Origin: Prevotella sp.
Lineage (GTDB): Bacteria; Bacteroidota; Bacteroidia; Bacteroidales; Bacteroidaceae
Direction: 5' to 3'
DNA length: 64,000 bases
Assembly (NCBI GenBank): GCA_017557405.1
Contig: JAFYYV010000039.1
Coordinates: forward strand, 1-64,000
Part shown: positions 8,751-17,543 of the stretch, one piece after another
How positions within the stretch are numbered: position 1 is the stretch's first letter
Layout of the letters: every line of letters starts with the position of its first letter
Position numbers and translations under genes: made by a program
The notes under the pieces: generated by a model
Told to the model about the DNA's origin: nothing
The model's database searches: none
The model's input: only the letters and a program-made list of their open reading frames with translations

Positions 8751-9694
8751 ACATCAGAGATTATGCCATACAGGCCATCAGAGACGAGGCGCAAGCTGTG
8801 CTCGACCTGATTCCGAAGCTTGATGAAAACTTCGACCGCGCCGTCGAACTCATCTACCATTGCAAGGGAAAAGTGATTGTGACGGGAGTGGGCAAAAGCG
8901 GACATATTGGCGCGAAAATCGCTGCCACCTTGTCAAGCACGGGCACCCCTTCGTTCTTCATCAATCCGCTCGACGTGTTTCATGGCGACTTGGGGGTGAT
9001 GACAAAAGACGATGTCGTGTTGGCCATCAGCAATTCGGGACAAACCGATGAGTTGTTGCGTTTCATCCCGATGGTGCTCCACATGAACGTGCCCATCATT
9101 GGAATGAGTGGCAATGTGGATTCGTTGTTGGCGAAATATTCAATCGTCCACCTCAATGTGAAGGTGGCCAAAGAGGCTTGTCCGCTGAACCTGGCGCCCA
9201 CAAGCTCGACAACCGCCCAACTCGTAATGGGCGACGCTTTGGCTATCGCTCTGATGGAGATGCGCCATTTTCGTCCGCAAGACTTCGCTCAGTTCCACCC
9301 TGGTGGCGAATTAGGTAAACGTCTGTTGACAACCGCTCGCGATGTGATGCGCTCGAACGACTTGCCTATCATTCCGCAAGACATGCACTTGGGAGAGGCC
9401 ATCATCCACGTGAGCAAAGGAAAGCTGGGATTGGGTGTATCGTTGGAGAACGGGAAGATTGCCGGTCTTATTACTGATGGCGACATTCGTCGGGCAATGG
9501 AGAAATGGCAAGCTGAGTTCTTCGACCACACGGTGAGCGACATCATGACACGTTCGCCCAAGCTTGTGCTTCCCACCACACGCATCACGGAAATACAACG
9601 CATCATGCACAAATTCAAGATTCACACCGTGCTGGTGGCTGACGAGGAACGTCATCTGCTGGGTGTCGTCGACCATTATTCCTGCATGATTTGA
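8747..9694 (+). CDS. kdsD: Arabinose-5-phosphate isomerase
   Basis: KdsD/KpsF family, 315 residues: interconverts ribulose-5-phosphate and arabinose-5-phosphate. A SIS domain spans about residues 35-175, with the sugar-phosphate loop VTGVGKSGHIGAKIAATLSS and the SNSGQTDELL loop; HPGGELGKRLL follows. Two CBS domains fill the C-terminus (VMRSNDLPIIPQDM and IMTRSPKLVLPTTR). Its start overlaps the kdsA stop, so the enzyme making arabinose-5-phosphate is coupled to the one consuming it. CBS domains may bind a nucleotide effector; this is family knowledge rather than visible here. Confidence 0.96.
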   Translation: MNIRDYAIQAIRDEAQAVLDLIPKLDENFDRAVELIYHCKGKVIVTGVGKSGHIGAKIAATLSSTGTPSFFINPLDVFHGDLGVMTKDDVVLAISNSGQTDELLRFIPMVLHMNVPIIGMSGNVDSLLAKYSIVHLNVKVAKEACPLNLAPTSSTTAQLVMGDALAIALMEMRHFRPQDFAQFHPGGELGKRLLTTARDVMRSNDLPIIPQDMHLGEAIIHVSKGKLGLGVSLENGKIAGLITDGDIRRAMEKWQAEFFDHTVSDIMTRSPKLVLPTTRITEIQRIMHKFKIHTVLVADEERHLLGVVDHYSCMI

Positions 9695-9713
9695 ACAATC
9701 CTCTTTCGCAGAT

Positions 9714-10988
9714 ATGTCAAGAGCATTCCACACGATATTCACCACCGCCCTACTCCTCTCCTTCTGTCTGCCGTCGGGCGCTCAGACTTCCGATTCGTTG
9801 ATAGCAAAAAAGATGCGGGAACACAATGTTACGTTCTCGCACGACAACTCTGTCGTCTTGTTGTGTAGCGGACAAGAGAAATTCGATGACATGTTCAAGG
9901 CCATCAGTCAAGCGCGAAGCAGCGTTCACCTGGAATACTTCAATTTCAGAAACGACTCCATCGCGAACGCTTTGTTCGATCTGTTGGCTCAGAAAGTGAA
10001 GGAAGGTGTGGAAGTGAGGGCGCTCTACGACGCATTTGGCAACGCTTCGAACAACCAACCTTTGAAGCGCCACCACATGAAGAAACTGCATGATGAAGGC
10101 ATCGAGATTGTCAAATTCGACCCGCTCAATTTCCCTTGGATCAACCACGTGTTCGCACGCGACCATCGGAAGATTGTGGTCATCGATGGAAAGATTGCCT
10201 ACACGGGTGGAATGAATGTGGCTGATTACTATATTCACGGAACCGAGCAAGTGGGTTCGTGGCGCGATATGCATTGCCGCATCGAAGGCGAGGAGGTGAA
10301 CACGTTGCAGAAAATCTTCTTGAAGATATGGAACAAGGAAACCGGGCAAAACATTCATGGGGAGAAATACTATCGGGGGCTCCGAACACCTGAGTATTTT
10401 CACGACCTGAAACCCGACACCACAGAAACGGCAGGCAGCAAGATGGCGGGCATCATCAATCGCGAACCACGCATCAGCAACGAGATCATCAGGGAATTCT
10501 ACACGAACGCCATCGATTTCGCACAAGACAGCATCAAACTCATCAACCCCTATTTGACGCTGAACCACAAGTTGAAGAAAGCGCTGAAGAATGCGGTGAA
10601 GCGTGGTGTGAAAGTGGAAATCATGGTATCTACTCACAGCGATATTCCTTTGACTCCCGATTGCGTGTTCTACAATGTCCACAAACTGATGAAGAAAGGT
10701 GTGGACGTTTGGATGTATGAACCTGGCTTCCACCACACGAAGGTCATCATGGTGGACGGGCGGTTCTGCACGGTGGGAAGTGCCAACCTCAACGCACGAA
10801 GTTTGAATTGGGATTATGAGGAAAACGCAGTCATTATCGACCCTTGCACAACCAAAGAGCTTTCAAATTTGTTCGACTATGACAAACGCGATAGTTTCAA
10901 ATTAACGCAAGAAAGTTGGAACGAGTTTCGCACACCTTGGAAGAAATTCGTGGGATGGTTTGCCCATCTGCTCACACCCTTCCTTTAA
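9714..10988 (+). CDS. Phospholipase D-family protein, cardiolipin synthase-like
   Basis: A 424-residue PLD superfamily protein with two HKD motifs: HRKIVVIDGKIAYTGGMN (about residues 153-170) and HTKVIMVDGRFCTVGSANLN (about 342-361). Such enzymes typically join phosphatidylglycerol molecules into cardiolipin. The N-terminus (FTTALLLSFCLPSGAQT) looks like a cleavable signal peptide instead of the usual two membrane anchors of Cls, so it may act in the periplasm or on the outer face of the inner membrane. It follows kdsD by 19 bases and is likely co-transcribed, linking Kdo and phospholipid supply to envelope building. Cardiolipin synthase is the best guess; another phosphatidyl-transferase remains possible. 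Confidence 0.85.
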   Translation: MSRAFHTIFTTALLLSFCLPSGAQTSDSLIAKKMREHNVTFSHDNSVVLLCSGQEKFDDMFKAISQARSSVHLEYFNFRNDSIANALFDLLAQKVKEGVEVRALYDAFGNASNNQPLKRHHMKKLHDEGIEIVKFDPLNFPWINHVFARDHRKIVVIDGKIAYTGGMNVADYYIHGTEQVGSWRDMHCRIEGEEVNTLQKIFLKIWNKETGQNIHGEKYYRGLRTPEYFHDLKPDTTETAGSKMAGIINREPRISNEIIREFYTNAIDFAQDSIKLINPYLTLNHKLKKALKNAVKRGVKVEIMVSTHSDIPLTPDCVFYNVHKLMKKGVDVWMYEPGFHHTKVIMVDGRFCTVGSANLNARSLNWDYEENAVIIDPCTTKELSNLFDYDKRDSFKLTQESWNEFRTPWKKFVGWFAHLLTPFL

Positions 10989-11007
10989 TCTTGATGACAC
11001 CCTCCCT

Positions 11008-11619
11008 TTAAATCTTGTTGATGTCCACATATCCGTGCATCACGGCATAGATGGTCAACGCGCTCACGCTCTTCATGCCCAACTTGTCCATGATGTTCTT
11101 GCGGTGTGAGATGACGGTTGTGAGCCCGATGTTCAACTGGCTGGCAATCTCCTTGTTGATATAACCCTGAACAATCAACGAGAGCACTTCAATCTCGCGG
11201 TCGGTCAGAATTTTCGCCTCCAAAGCACGAGGCATTTGCGGAAGATTCTTACCGTGGGCATGAGCGTGTTGCTCGAGCATCAGTATTGAACGCACCAGTT
11301 GTTTTTCGGGTACATTGATGCAAAGGCAATTGAAATCGCTCATCTGGGCATTAGGGTTGGTGGACGTAGTCAACACGATGGTCTTCTGACGACGCTGCAA
11401 GAAGAATGCACGATTTTGAAGCACCACATTCATCGCCACAAAATAATGCACATAACCATCCGGATTGTTTGCTTCAAGTTCAGCAAACGAGCCGAAAACA
11501 TCCACGCTCATGATAGGCATCACGTTCTGCAATATCTGACGCATTCCCAATGCTGACAACGTATTGGGATCTATAACCGCCACAAGCGGACGTGAACCGT
11601 TTTTCTTTTCTTCCATCAT
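11008..11619 (-). CDS. LuxR-type transcriptional regulator with degenerate receiver
   Basis: A 203-residue regulator. Residues about 10-115 resemble a response-regulator receiver fold (LVAVIDPNTLSALGMRQIL, then IVLTTSTN), but the strand that should carry the phosphoacceptor Asp reads YFVAMNVV, so phosphorylation is unlikely. The C-terminus is a LuxR/FixJ helix-turn-helix (LTDREIEVLSLIVQGYINKE, then IGLTTVISHRKNIMDKLG). Its last 25 residues (ALTIYAVMHGYVDI) parallel those of the hemerythrin-LuxR protein at 14952-15908. It lies downstream of nrdDG on the same strand, beyond a terminator. The ATG at 11619 is chosen over a TTG at 11631 that lies inside the promoter box; a second ATG follows at 11616. 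Confidence 0.82.
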   Translation of the reverse strand: MMEEKKNGSRPLVAVIDPNTLSALGMRQILQNVMPIMSVDVFGSFAELEANNPDGYVHYFVAMNVVLQNRAFFLQRRQKTIVLTTSTNPNAQMSDFNCLCINVPEKQLVRSILMLEQHAHAHGKNLPQMPRALEAKILTDREIEVLSLIVQGYINKEIASQLNIGLTTVISHRKNIMDKLGMKSVSALTIYAVMHGYVDINKI

Positions 11620-11628
11620 TTCAAGGTG

Positions 11629-11636
11629 CAAAGTTA
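11629..11636 (-). promoter_or_regulatory. Possible -7 box very close to the start codon
   Basis: TAACTTTG on the minus strand ends nine bases before the ATG at 11619, which would give an almost leaderless mRNA if used. Confidence 0.45.
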
Positions 11637-11716
11637 AGCATATATTCTTGAATGAGCAAGACTTAACTCTTCAAATTAAAACGGAAGAAACAAAATACTC
11701 ACTAATGATGAGGAAA

Positions 11717-11757
11717 CAAAAAAACTCAGACTCCTATATTTGGAACCTGAGCTTTTG
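11717..11757 (-). terminator. Terminator after nrdDG
   Basis: CTCAG (11725-11729) pairs with CTGAG (11747-11751), with T-rich tails on both sides. On the minus strand the hairpin is followed by seven T, fitting the end of the nrdD-nrdG transcript. Confidence 0.65.
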
Positions 11758-11792
11758 GTTGCTTCGGAAGCGGAGGTTTACGTTTTGCCTCA

Positions 11793-12257
11793 TCATTTCC
11801 AGAAGCGGGAAGTTATATCAGTAAATTCGTCCCCTACTGTATGTTTGTACAACCGTTGGTTGGTCGTGCGGTCTTTCAAGCTTCCCAAGTGCTTGATATA
11901 CGGCCCGATCTTGATGTAATCGAAGTCGCTCTTGTGCACCACCGAAGGAATCCTGATTCGTCCGCTGTACCACGCCACCTTGTAGCGAGGGTGCTCGCGA
12001 TGCACGTATTGCGCCAACTCGTTGACAGAAACAGGATCGGCATCACCTCCCATGAAACACAAGCAAGTGATGTTGCTCCCATACTCACGTATGAACTGAT
12101 CGATGACTGGCGGTGTCAACGGCTCACCAACGTCCGCCCACAAATACTTGCTGTGACAACCCGGACATCTGCATGGGCAGTTGGAGATGTTGATGGAGAG
12201 TGTCACCTCATCAGGAATCTCCTGAAAGACGACTCCTGTATTGACGTATTTCAGCAT
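11793..12257 (-). CDS. nrdG: Anaerobic ribonucleotide reductase activating protein
   Basis: NrdG, 154 residues, a radical SAM enzyme that uses S-adenosylmethionine to install the glycyl radical on NrdD. The 4Fe-4S motif C27-x3-C31-x2-C34 is present in NCPCRCPGCHSKYLW, followed by FMGGDAD, the usual SAM-binding GGE-like loop (here GGD). It lies 20 bases after nrdD and ends before a terminator, so both form one transcript. Length is normal for the family. Confidence 0.95.
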   Translation of the reverse strand: MLKYVNTGVVFQEIPDEVTLSINISNCPCRCPGCHSKYLWADVGEPLTPPVIDQFIREYGSNITCLCFMGGDADPVSVNELAQYVHREHPRYKVAWYSGRIRIPSVVHKSDFDYIKIGPYIKHLGSLKDRTTNQRLYKHTVGDEFTDITSRFWK

Positions 12258-12277
12258 ATTGGGTGGAGGCTGTTTGT

Positions 12278-14392
12278 TTATTGTGCCTCCACCGTATACT
12301 TCGCCTTACCTGCATAGAAACGACGTGCGGCCTCTTCCTGACGCGGCTGCGAGAAGTTGCTCACTCGCTTCAGGTATCCGATGATACGCGTCATGTAATC
12401 CACGTCGGTAGAGTGGCACTTCGGGCACTCGTGCAAGTAACGCTTGTCAATATGACCGCACTTGTTGCAGATGGTGTTGGGGATGTTGAACGTGAAATAG
12501 TTGCATCCTTCCTGGGCAGCCACCTTCAGCAACTGGCGGTATTGCGACTTCGAGAGGTGCTCCTCCAAGTTCATGTGAAGAGCAGAACCACCTGTGAGGT
12601 GCTGGATGTAAGGAGCTCCGTGCAGCTTGAACTTGTCGATGATGTTCAACGAGTCGTCCTCCACCACATAGAAATAGGAGTTGTAGCAGTCGCGCGGCAC
12701 AAAATAGCCGTCCTCGCGATCCCACTTTGCGTGCTTCACACCCACGTTCTCGGCTGGAATCATCTCGCAGTTGAAAAGCACATCCTTCGTGCGATACTGC
12801 TTGTTGAACTTCTCCACCAATCCGAGCACTGTCTGCACGAAGGTCAGGTAATCAGGATTGTCGCTGATCTTGATTCCCATGAACTCGGCAGCCTCCACCA
12901 AACCGTTGATACCGATGGTCAGATACTGACGACCGATGTTGATGTAACCAGCATCGAAGAGGGGCAACATGCCGTTGCTCTGCAACTCCTTCAGGTTCTC
13001 GTTGTAAGCCAACTGCACCTTGTGGCAAAGGTCGATGACATACGAGAGATACTCCTTGTAGTCTTGTCCTTTGTTCACGGCAAACTGGATGCAACGGTTC
13101 AGATTGATGGTCAGCACGCTCTTCGAACCTGTTGATACACCACCAGCTCCCAGCGTGTAGCTGAAGCCGTTGTCCTGAATCTCATTGCGCAGGCGGCAGC
13201 ACGAACTCAGCGAGTCGGCATTGTCGCTCATGTAGGTGAAGAAGGAATGACCCTCAGAGTACATCTCGGCAGCAAAGTCACCCCACTCCTTGTCCAGGCA
13301 GTCGCCGTCTTTGGTAAGCAACGACATCGTCTCCACAGGGAAGGTGAGAACGGCCTTCGTGCGCTCCTTGTTGAACCACTTCATGAAACGCTTCTGCAAC
13401 CAAGAAAGACCATCCCAATCGGGCTTGCTTCCATCGGGGAAGTAGAAGTTGCCGAACATGCTGTTGAAATAGTACTTGTCGTAGTAAGCCACATTCCAGA
13501 ACACGGCCTGATAGTTGCGTGCGCCAGTGGGTTGGTTGATGGAATAGACAATCTGCTCGAAGCAATCGGTGATGACCTTGTCAATCGTGCGCTTCTTCAG
13601 AGAGAGGTCCACCACGCGCTCGGAATCCTTATAATAATCTGTTCCATACTCCATTCCGATGAAGTAGTTCAGATACATCAGGAACTCAGGTGTGGCACAA
13701 GCACCACTCAACATCGAACTAACCATGAACACCATGTTGACAAAACCGCCACAGAAGGCCTTCAGGTTGGTGGGTGCAGTAGAGTTGCCACCAATAGAGG
13801 TCGTGCCGCCGATGAGCCAAGGATACATCGTGATGGAAGCGCAATAGTTGGCCAACGAAGTCTCATCATTCTTGTAGATGAAATGATGAGTCAGCAGGTC
13901 GATATATTCGTCAGCCAAACCCTTGCCGTACATCTTTTTAATACGATCCACCAGAAGACGGCGGTTCAAACGAATGAAACTTGACTTGGGCAATTCGCCA
14001 ATCAAAGTTGCAATGTTTTTATGTTCCACATTTGCATTTGCGTCATACTTTGAACCAGTTGCCGCGTTTGCTGCTTCACAATAGTCTGCCAAAAATTTCA
14101 ATCGCTCCAATGTCTCACGATCCTCAGCGTGCTGCTGACGATAGAGCATGAACGACTTGGCGACACCATAGTGCCCCTCCCTCATCAGGGCCTCCTCAAC
14201 CTGGTTTTGGATATCCTCCACCTTGATGTCGTCGTGGATGTCCAAGTGGCTGAGTATCTTGGAGATAGACCCCAAATCAATGGGGTGGTTAACAGACTCG
14301 AATGCCTTGATGATGGCATTCATGATTTTGTCAAGAGAAAAACGGTCTTTAGAGCCGTCTCGTTTGGTGATGGTAAAGTTTTTAATTTCCAT
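12278..14392 (-). CDS. nrdD: Anaerobic ribonucleoside-triphosphate reductase
   Basis: Class III reductase of 704 residues that makes deoxyribonucleotides without oxygen. An N-terminal ATP-cone (TKRDGSKDRFSLDKIMNAII, about residues 1-95) gives allosteric control. The C-terminus has a zinc site made of two CxxC pairs (CNKCGH and CPKCHS) and the glycyl radical loop RIIGYLKRVSNFS with Gly672. The ATG at 14392 is chosen because AAAGGAAATATA precedes it and the frame upstream (to 14461) is poor. The promoter at 14512-14541 gives a leader of about 115 bases. It is co-transcribed with nrdG, and hemerythrin-LuxR and LuxR genes lie on either side. Confidence 0.96.
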   Translation of the reverse strand: MEIKNFTITKRDGSKDRFSLDKIMNAIIKAFESVNHPIDLGSISKILSHLDIHDDIKVEDIQNQVEEALMREGHYGVAKSFMLYRQQHAEDRETLERLKFLADYCEAANAATGSKYDANANVEHKNIATLIGELPKSSFIRLNRRLLVDRIKKMYGKGLADEYIDLLTHHFIYKNDETSLANYCASITMYPWLIGGTTSIGGNSTAPTNLKAFCGGFVNMVFMVSSMLSGACATPEFLMYLNYFIGMEYGTDYYKDSERVVDLSLKKRTIDKVITDCFEQIVYSINQPTGARNYQAVFWNVAYYDKYYFNSMFGNFYFPDGSKPDWDGLSWLQKRFMKWFNKERTKAVLTFPVETMSLLTKDGDCLDKEWGDFAAEMYSEGHSFFTYMSDNADSLSSCCRLRNEIQDNGFSYTLGAGGVSTGSKSVLTINLNRCIQFAVNKGQDYKEYLSYVIDLCHKVQLAYNENLKELQSNGMLPLFDAGYINIGRQYLTIGINGLVEAAEFMGIKISDNPDYLTFVQTVLGLVEKFNKQYRTKDVLFNCEMIPAENVGVKHAKWDREDGYFVPRDCYNSYFYVVEDDSLNIIDKFKLHGAPYIQHLTGGSALHMNLEEHLSKSQYRQLLKVAAQEGCNYFTFNIPNTICNKCGHIDKRYLHECPKCHSTDVDYMTRIIGYLKRVSNFSQPRQEEAARRFYAGKAKYTVEAQ

Positions 14393-14511
14393 TATATTTC
14401 CTTTTTGGAAAACTTCAGAGCCGAAATTTTCATAAAAGTTTCCCGTTTCGAGTAACTTCAATAAGAATTGCGGTTAGTAAGTTTCCTTTTTTGTGAATTC
14501 GTAATCGACCG

Positions 14512-14541
14512 CAAATTTAGAAAAAAAAATCAGAAGTCAAA
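14512..14541 (-). promoter_or_regulatory. Promoter of nrdDG
   Basis: On minus, TTTG (14541-14538), 18 bases, then TAAATTTG (14519-14512). The leader to nrdD is long (over 110 bases); I saw no NrdR box or riboswitch that I can name in it. Confidence 0.6.
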
Positions 14542-14951
14542 CAAAAATAAACCAAAAATTTTCTCATTTTTACAACTTTTAGTGATATATTTTTTACAAA
14601 AATTAATGGAATTTTTTACACTTAAACGTTCTTTTCTATTGATATATAAACAATTAGGTTTTAGACCTTCAAGGAAATAGTCATCCAACCAATATTTTTT
14701 CAAATCACCACCCTTTTGAGAAGAAAAATGGAAGGGGCTTTTTGACAAAATGTAAGCATAGCTTTAGTCGCCCAAGAGCTATGCTTTGAGGTTGTCAAAG
14801 CATAGCTTTCAGAGGGTCAAAGCATAGCAATGGGAATACTGGCGGAAAAGTAAAAACTCTCAACAAACACGTTAATAAAACGCCCCTTTCGCTTTACAAT
14901 TTGCACAAAAAAGAGCCCGTTTGCTGACAAAATGTTCCGAAGCGGATTGTG
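14542..14951. other. AT-rich intergenic stretch between nrdD promoter and the hemerythrin gene
   Basis: No gene is supported here; a 72-residue minus frame (14530-14748) overlaps the nrdD promoter and looks random (Lys/Phe rich). The stretch contains the 22-bp repeat array at 14756-14834. Confidence 0.5.
14756..14834. repeat. 22-bp tandem repeat array, locus B
   Basis: Three units of exactly 22 bases (14756-14777, 14778-14799, 14800-14821) and a partial fourth. Each has GCATAGCTTT or GCTATGCTTT followed by a TGA-to-TCA core; unit two contains the inverted pair TTTGA-N6-TCAAA. Same family as 54259-54390. Confidence 0.8.
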
Positions 14952-15908
14952 TCAGAGTTTTACGCTGGTGATGTCGACCAAATTGTTCACAATGGCGTAG
15001 ATGGTGAGACCTGCCGGCGAGTGAATCTGAAGTTTGCGAGCGATGTTGCGCCGATGGGTGATGACCGTGTTGACCGAAATGCACAGATGGTCGGCTATCT
15101 CCTTGTTTGTCATTCCTTGCACCAAACTGATAATCACATCTTTCTCCCTATCGCTGAGCGCCTCGCCGTTATCGGGCGTTTGGTTGATCATGTTCGAGAT
15201 CTTCGCCGAAACATCGTTCTGCTTCGAGCGCTGCTCCAATCGGCGAATAGCCGGAATGAAAATCTCATCCTCCACTTTTGCGTGCGAAGCCAACCACTCC
15301 TCATTATTATAAATGTCGTAGAGCGTGGCCGACAACTGGTTGTTGTGCAATCCATCGCTGGGCAGGTATTTGATGATGATGTGCTTCAGTTCGCGCAATT
15401 TCACATCGGTTTGTCCGTGATGTTTCGAGAAAGTATCAATGTCGTAATTGTTGCTCACACGCCCAGCCAACAGGTTCTCCACGTATGGAAAGACTGTCTT
15501 CTCCTCATATTTCATGTGCGAACGGATGCTGTGGGCGTATTCATCGTAAAGTTTGAGGATGAGTCGGGCCAAGTTGTCGTTCTCGTCGAGGGCATCAACA
15601 AGCTCTTTGCGGATGAAAGGAAGCTGGAAATCGAGATAATACTCGTGCGACGCACTCAAGTAATGCATCAGCGTGGGAATGGAAAGACGGTCAACATCTT
15701 CTTTGTCGCGATAGCCGTTGATGGTGAAATTGACCACCGCCAAGAACGTGTAAGTGTCCACGCCCTGATCTTCGCACACCTCCCGGATGGTCTTGTCGCC
15801 AAAACCCAGATTGATGCCAAACGAACCCAAACTCTGGAGGATATTGTAGTTGTCGCGTATGATGGAGATCAACTTGTCGTCAGCCTCATACATTTTCTGA
15901 TTCTTCAT
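14952..15908 (-). CDS. DUF542-hemerythrin-LuxR fusion regulator
   Basis: A 318-residue protein in three parts. Residues 8-62 resemble the DUF542/ScdA N-terminal domain of Ric/YtfE iron-centre repair proteins, but the usual CCGG site reads LGFGD. Residues 80-226 form a hemerythrin-like four-helix bundle with candidate di-iron ligands H88, H126, H131, E135, H163/H164, H209 and E213. Residues 250-315 are a LuxR helix-turn-helix (LSDREKDVIISLVQGMTNKE and ISVNTVITHRRNIARKL). The layout suggests a transcription factor sensing O2, NO or peroxide through a di-iron site. It lies upstream of nrdD on the same strand, with separate transcription. The sensing role is inferred. Confidence 0.87.
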   Translation of the reverse strand: MKNQKMYEADDKLISIIRDNYNILQSLGSFGINLGFGDKTIREVCEDQGVDTYTFLAVVNFTINGYRDKEDVDRLSIPTLMHYLSASHEYYLDFQLPFIRKELVDALDENDNLARLILKLYDEYAHSIRSHMKYEEKTVFPYVENLLAGRVSNNYDIDTFSKHHGQTDVKLRELKHIIIKYLPSDGLHNNQLSATLYDIYNNEEWLASHAKVEDEIFIPAIRRLEQRSKQNDVSAKISNMINQTPDNGEALSDREKDVIISLVQGMTNKEIADHLCISVNTVITHRRNIARKLQIHSPAGLTIYAIVNNLVDITSVKL

Positions 15909-16083
15909 ACCTATTCATTATTATATATAAACAACCTAAAAGGACGGTGCAAAGAAACAAAAAATTTGCGAGATATGCAATAATTATAAGTAGGTAATTT
16001 TGAACAAAATACGGATTCAACCCTTACCATCCACCCTCTTTCATACCTACTAATTATGATGGAGGATTTACCAATTTTTGAGT

Positions 16084-16115
16084 ATTGCACTATATATGGG
16101 AAACCAGTACCTTTG
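16084..16115 (+). promoter_or_regulatory. Promoter of the porin-imelysin-cytochrome cluster
   Basis: ATTG (16084-16087), 20 bases, then TACCTTTG (16108-16115). The porin start lies 70 bases further on. No Fur box could be recognised with confidence by eye. Confidence 0.55.
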
Positions 16116-16185
16116 CACTCGAAATCAAGTACTTACGACACATCGTGTAAGCAGGATTATAAACGAATTATAGATATCAAAGAGG

Positions 16186-17487
16186 ATGAAAAAACTTACG
16201 ACAACCATGATAGCCTGTTCGTTGGCTTTATGTGCAACAAACGTCAGCGCACAAGAGAATGCAGGCGATAGTGTAATGAACCACGCTCGAGGCAATCGGC
16301 TGAGTGTTGGCGGATATGGAGAGATTGCCTACGGGCGCAATTTCTATAGCGACCACGTGAGCCGATATAGTCAACCCGAACTTCACAAAGACGATCCCAG
16401 TCATGGGCGTTTTGATATTCCACATGCGGTCATCTACATGGGTTACGATTTTGGAAAAGGCTGGAGTTTCGGCACTGAGATTGAGTTCGAGCACGGTGGT
16501 GCTGGAATCGCCTACGAGAAAGAAGACGAGGAAGGCGGTGAATGGGAGCAAGAGACCGAGAGAGGTGGTGAGGTTGAACTCGAACAGTTCTGGATTCAGA
16601 AGTCGTTCTCGCGCGCCGCAAACCTTCGAATGGGACACATTGTGGTTCCTGTGGGTCTCAACAATGCTCATCACGAGCCGCTCAGTTTCTTCACCGTTTA
16701 CCGCCCTGAAGGCGAAAACACCATCTTGCCTTCCACGTGGCATCAGACGGGTGTGAGCTTCTGGGGGCGTAGTGGCGATTTCCGATATGAAGCCCAACTG
16801 CTGGCAGGTTTGAACGCCGACAACTTCACCAATACGGGATGGATCAGCAAGGGTCATAAATCGCCGATGGAATACGATGTTGCCAACAAATACGGAGCCA
16901 GCTTACGACTCGACAACTATAGCATTCGCGGCCTTCGCATCGGTTTGAGTGGATATTATGGCCACTCCATCGGCAACAGCTATCCTCGCAATGCGAACGG
17001 TGTGGACGCCCAATACAAAGGACAGGTGGCCATCGGAGCCATCGACTTCACCTACAACGACCACAACTGGATTGTCCGCGGGCAAGCCGATTATGGTTAT
17101 CTGGGAGATGCCGAGCAATTGAAGTACGTCTACAACCGACTGAATTCAAAGTCGCCTTTCAAGCATTCCGCGTTTGTTTCCAAGAACGCCTACGCCGTTG
17201 GCATCGAGGCCGGCTACAATGTGTTCTCGCAAATAGCTTCCTTACGCGCGCATAATAAAAAGATGTATGTGTTCGGTCGCTACGAGATGTATAATCCATA
17301 CGCCAGCAACACCAAAGGAACCGCCTACGACTACACCGCCGTGAAACGTATGGCTGTGGGTGTGAACTATTACCCCATTCCGCAAATCGTGGTGAAAGCC
17401 GAATACTCCAACCGCTTCCTGAAGTCCATCTACAACAACGAACCCGCCTTCAACATCGGAGTGGCCTATGAAGGTTTCTTCAGATAA
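16186..17487 (+). CDS. Outer membrane porin of an iron-uptake-like cluster
   Basis: A 433-residue outer membrane protein: signal peptide (MIACSLALCATNVSAQ), then a barrel of about 16 strands starting with LSVGGYGEIAYGRNF and ending in FNIGVAYEGFFR. An extended acidic insert at about residues 110-130 (Glu/Asp rich) could bind cations. Fifty-six bases downstream lies an imelysin lipoprotein and then a di-heme cytochrome, both linked in other genomes to periplasmic iron uptake. I infer that this barrel brings the metal, or a metal complex, through the outer membrane. It resembles phosphate-selective porins only in general architecture. Confidence 0.8.
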   Translation: MKKLTTTMIACSLALCATNVSAQENAGDSVMNHARGNRLSVGGYGEIAYGRNFYSDHVSRYSQPELHKDDPSHGRFDIPHAVIYMGYDFGKGWSFGTEIEFEHGGAGIAYEKEDEEGGEWEQETERGGEVELEQFWIQKSFSRAANLRMGHIVVPVGLNNAHHEPLSFFTVYRPEGENTILPSTWHQTGVSFWGRSGDFRYEAQLLAGLNADNFTNTGWISKGHKSPMEYDVANKYGASLRLDNYSIRGLRIGLSGYYGHSIGNSYPRNANGVDAQYKGQVAIGAIDFTYNDHNWIVRGQADYGYLGDAEQLKYVYNRLNSKSPFKHSAFVSKNAYAVGIEAGYNVFSQIASLRAHNKKMYVFGRYEMYNPYASNTKGTAYDYTAVKRMAVGVNYYPIPQIVVKAEYSNRFLKSIYNNEPAFNIGVAYEGFFR

Positions 17488-17543
17488 GAAGGTTCGAACA
17501 ACAGAATAAAAGAATAATCACAAAAATAAAAAACTTACGTAAA

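Noticed and set aside
14530-14748. 72-residue minus-strand frame upstream of nrdD
   Set aside because: Covers the nrdD promoter region, AT-driven composition, no recognisable start site.
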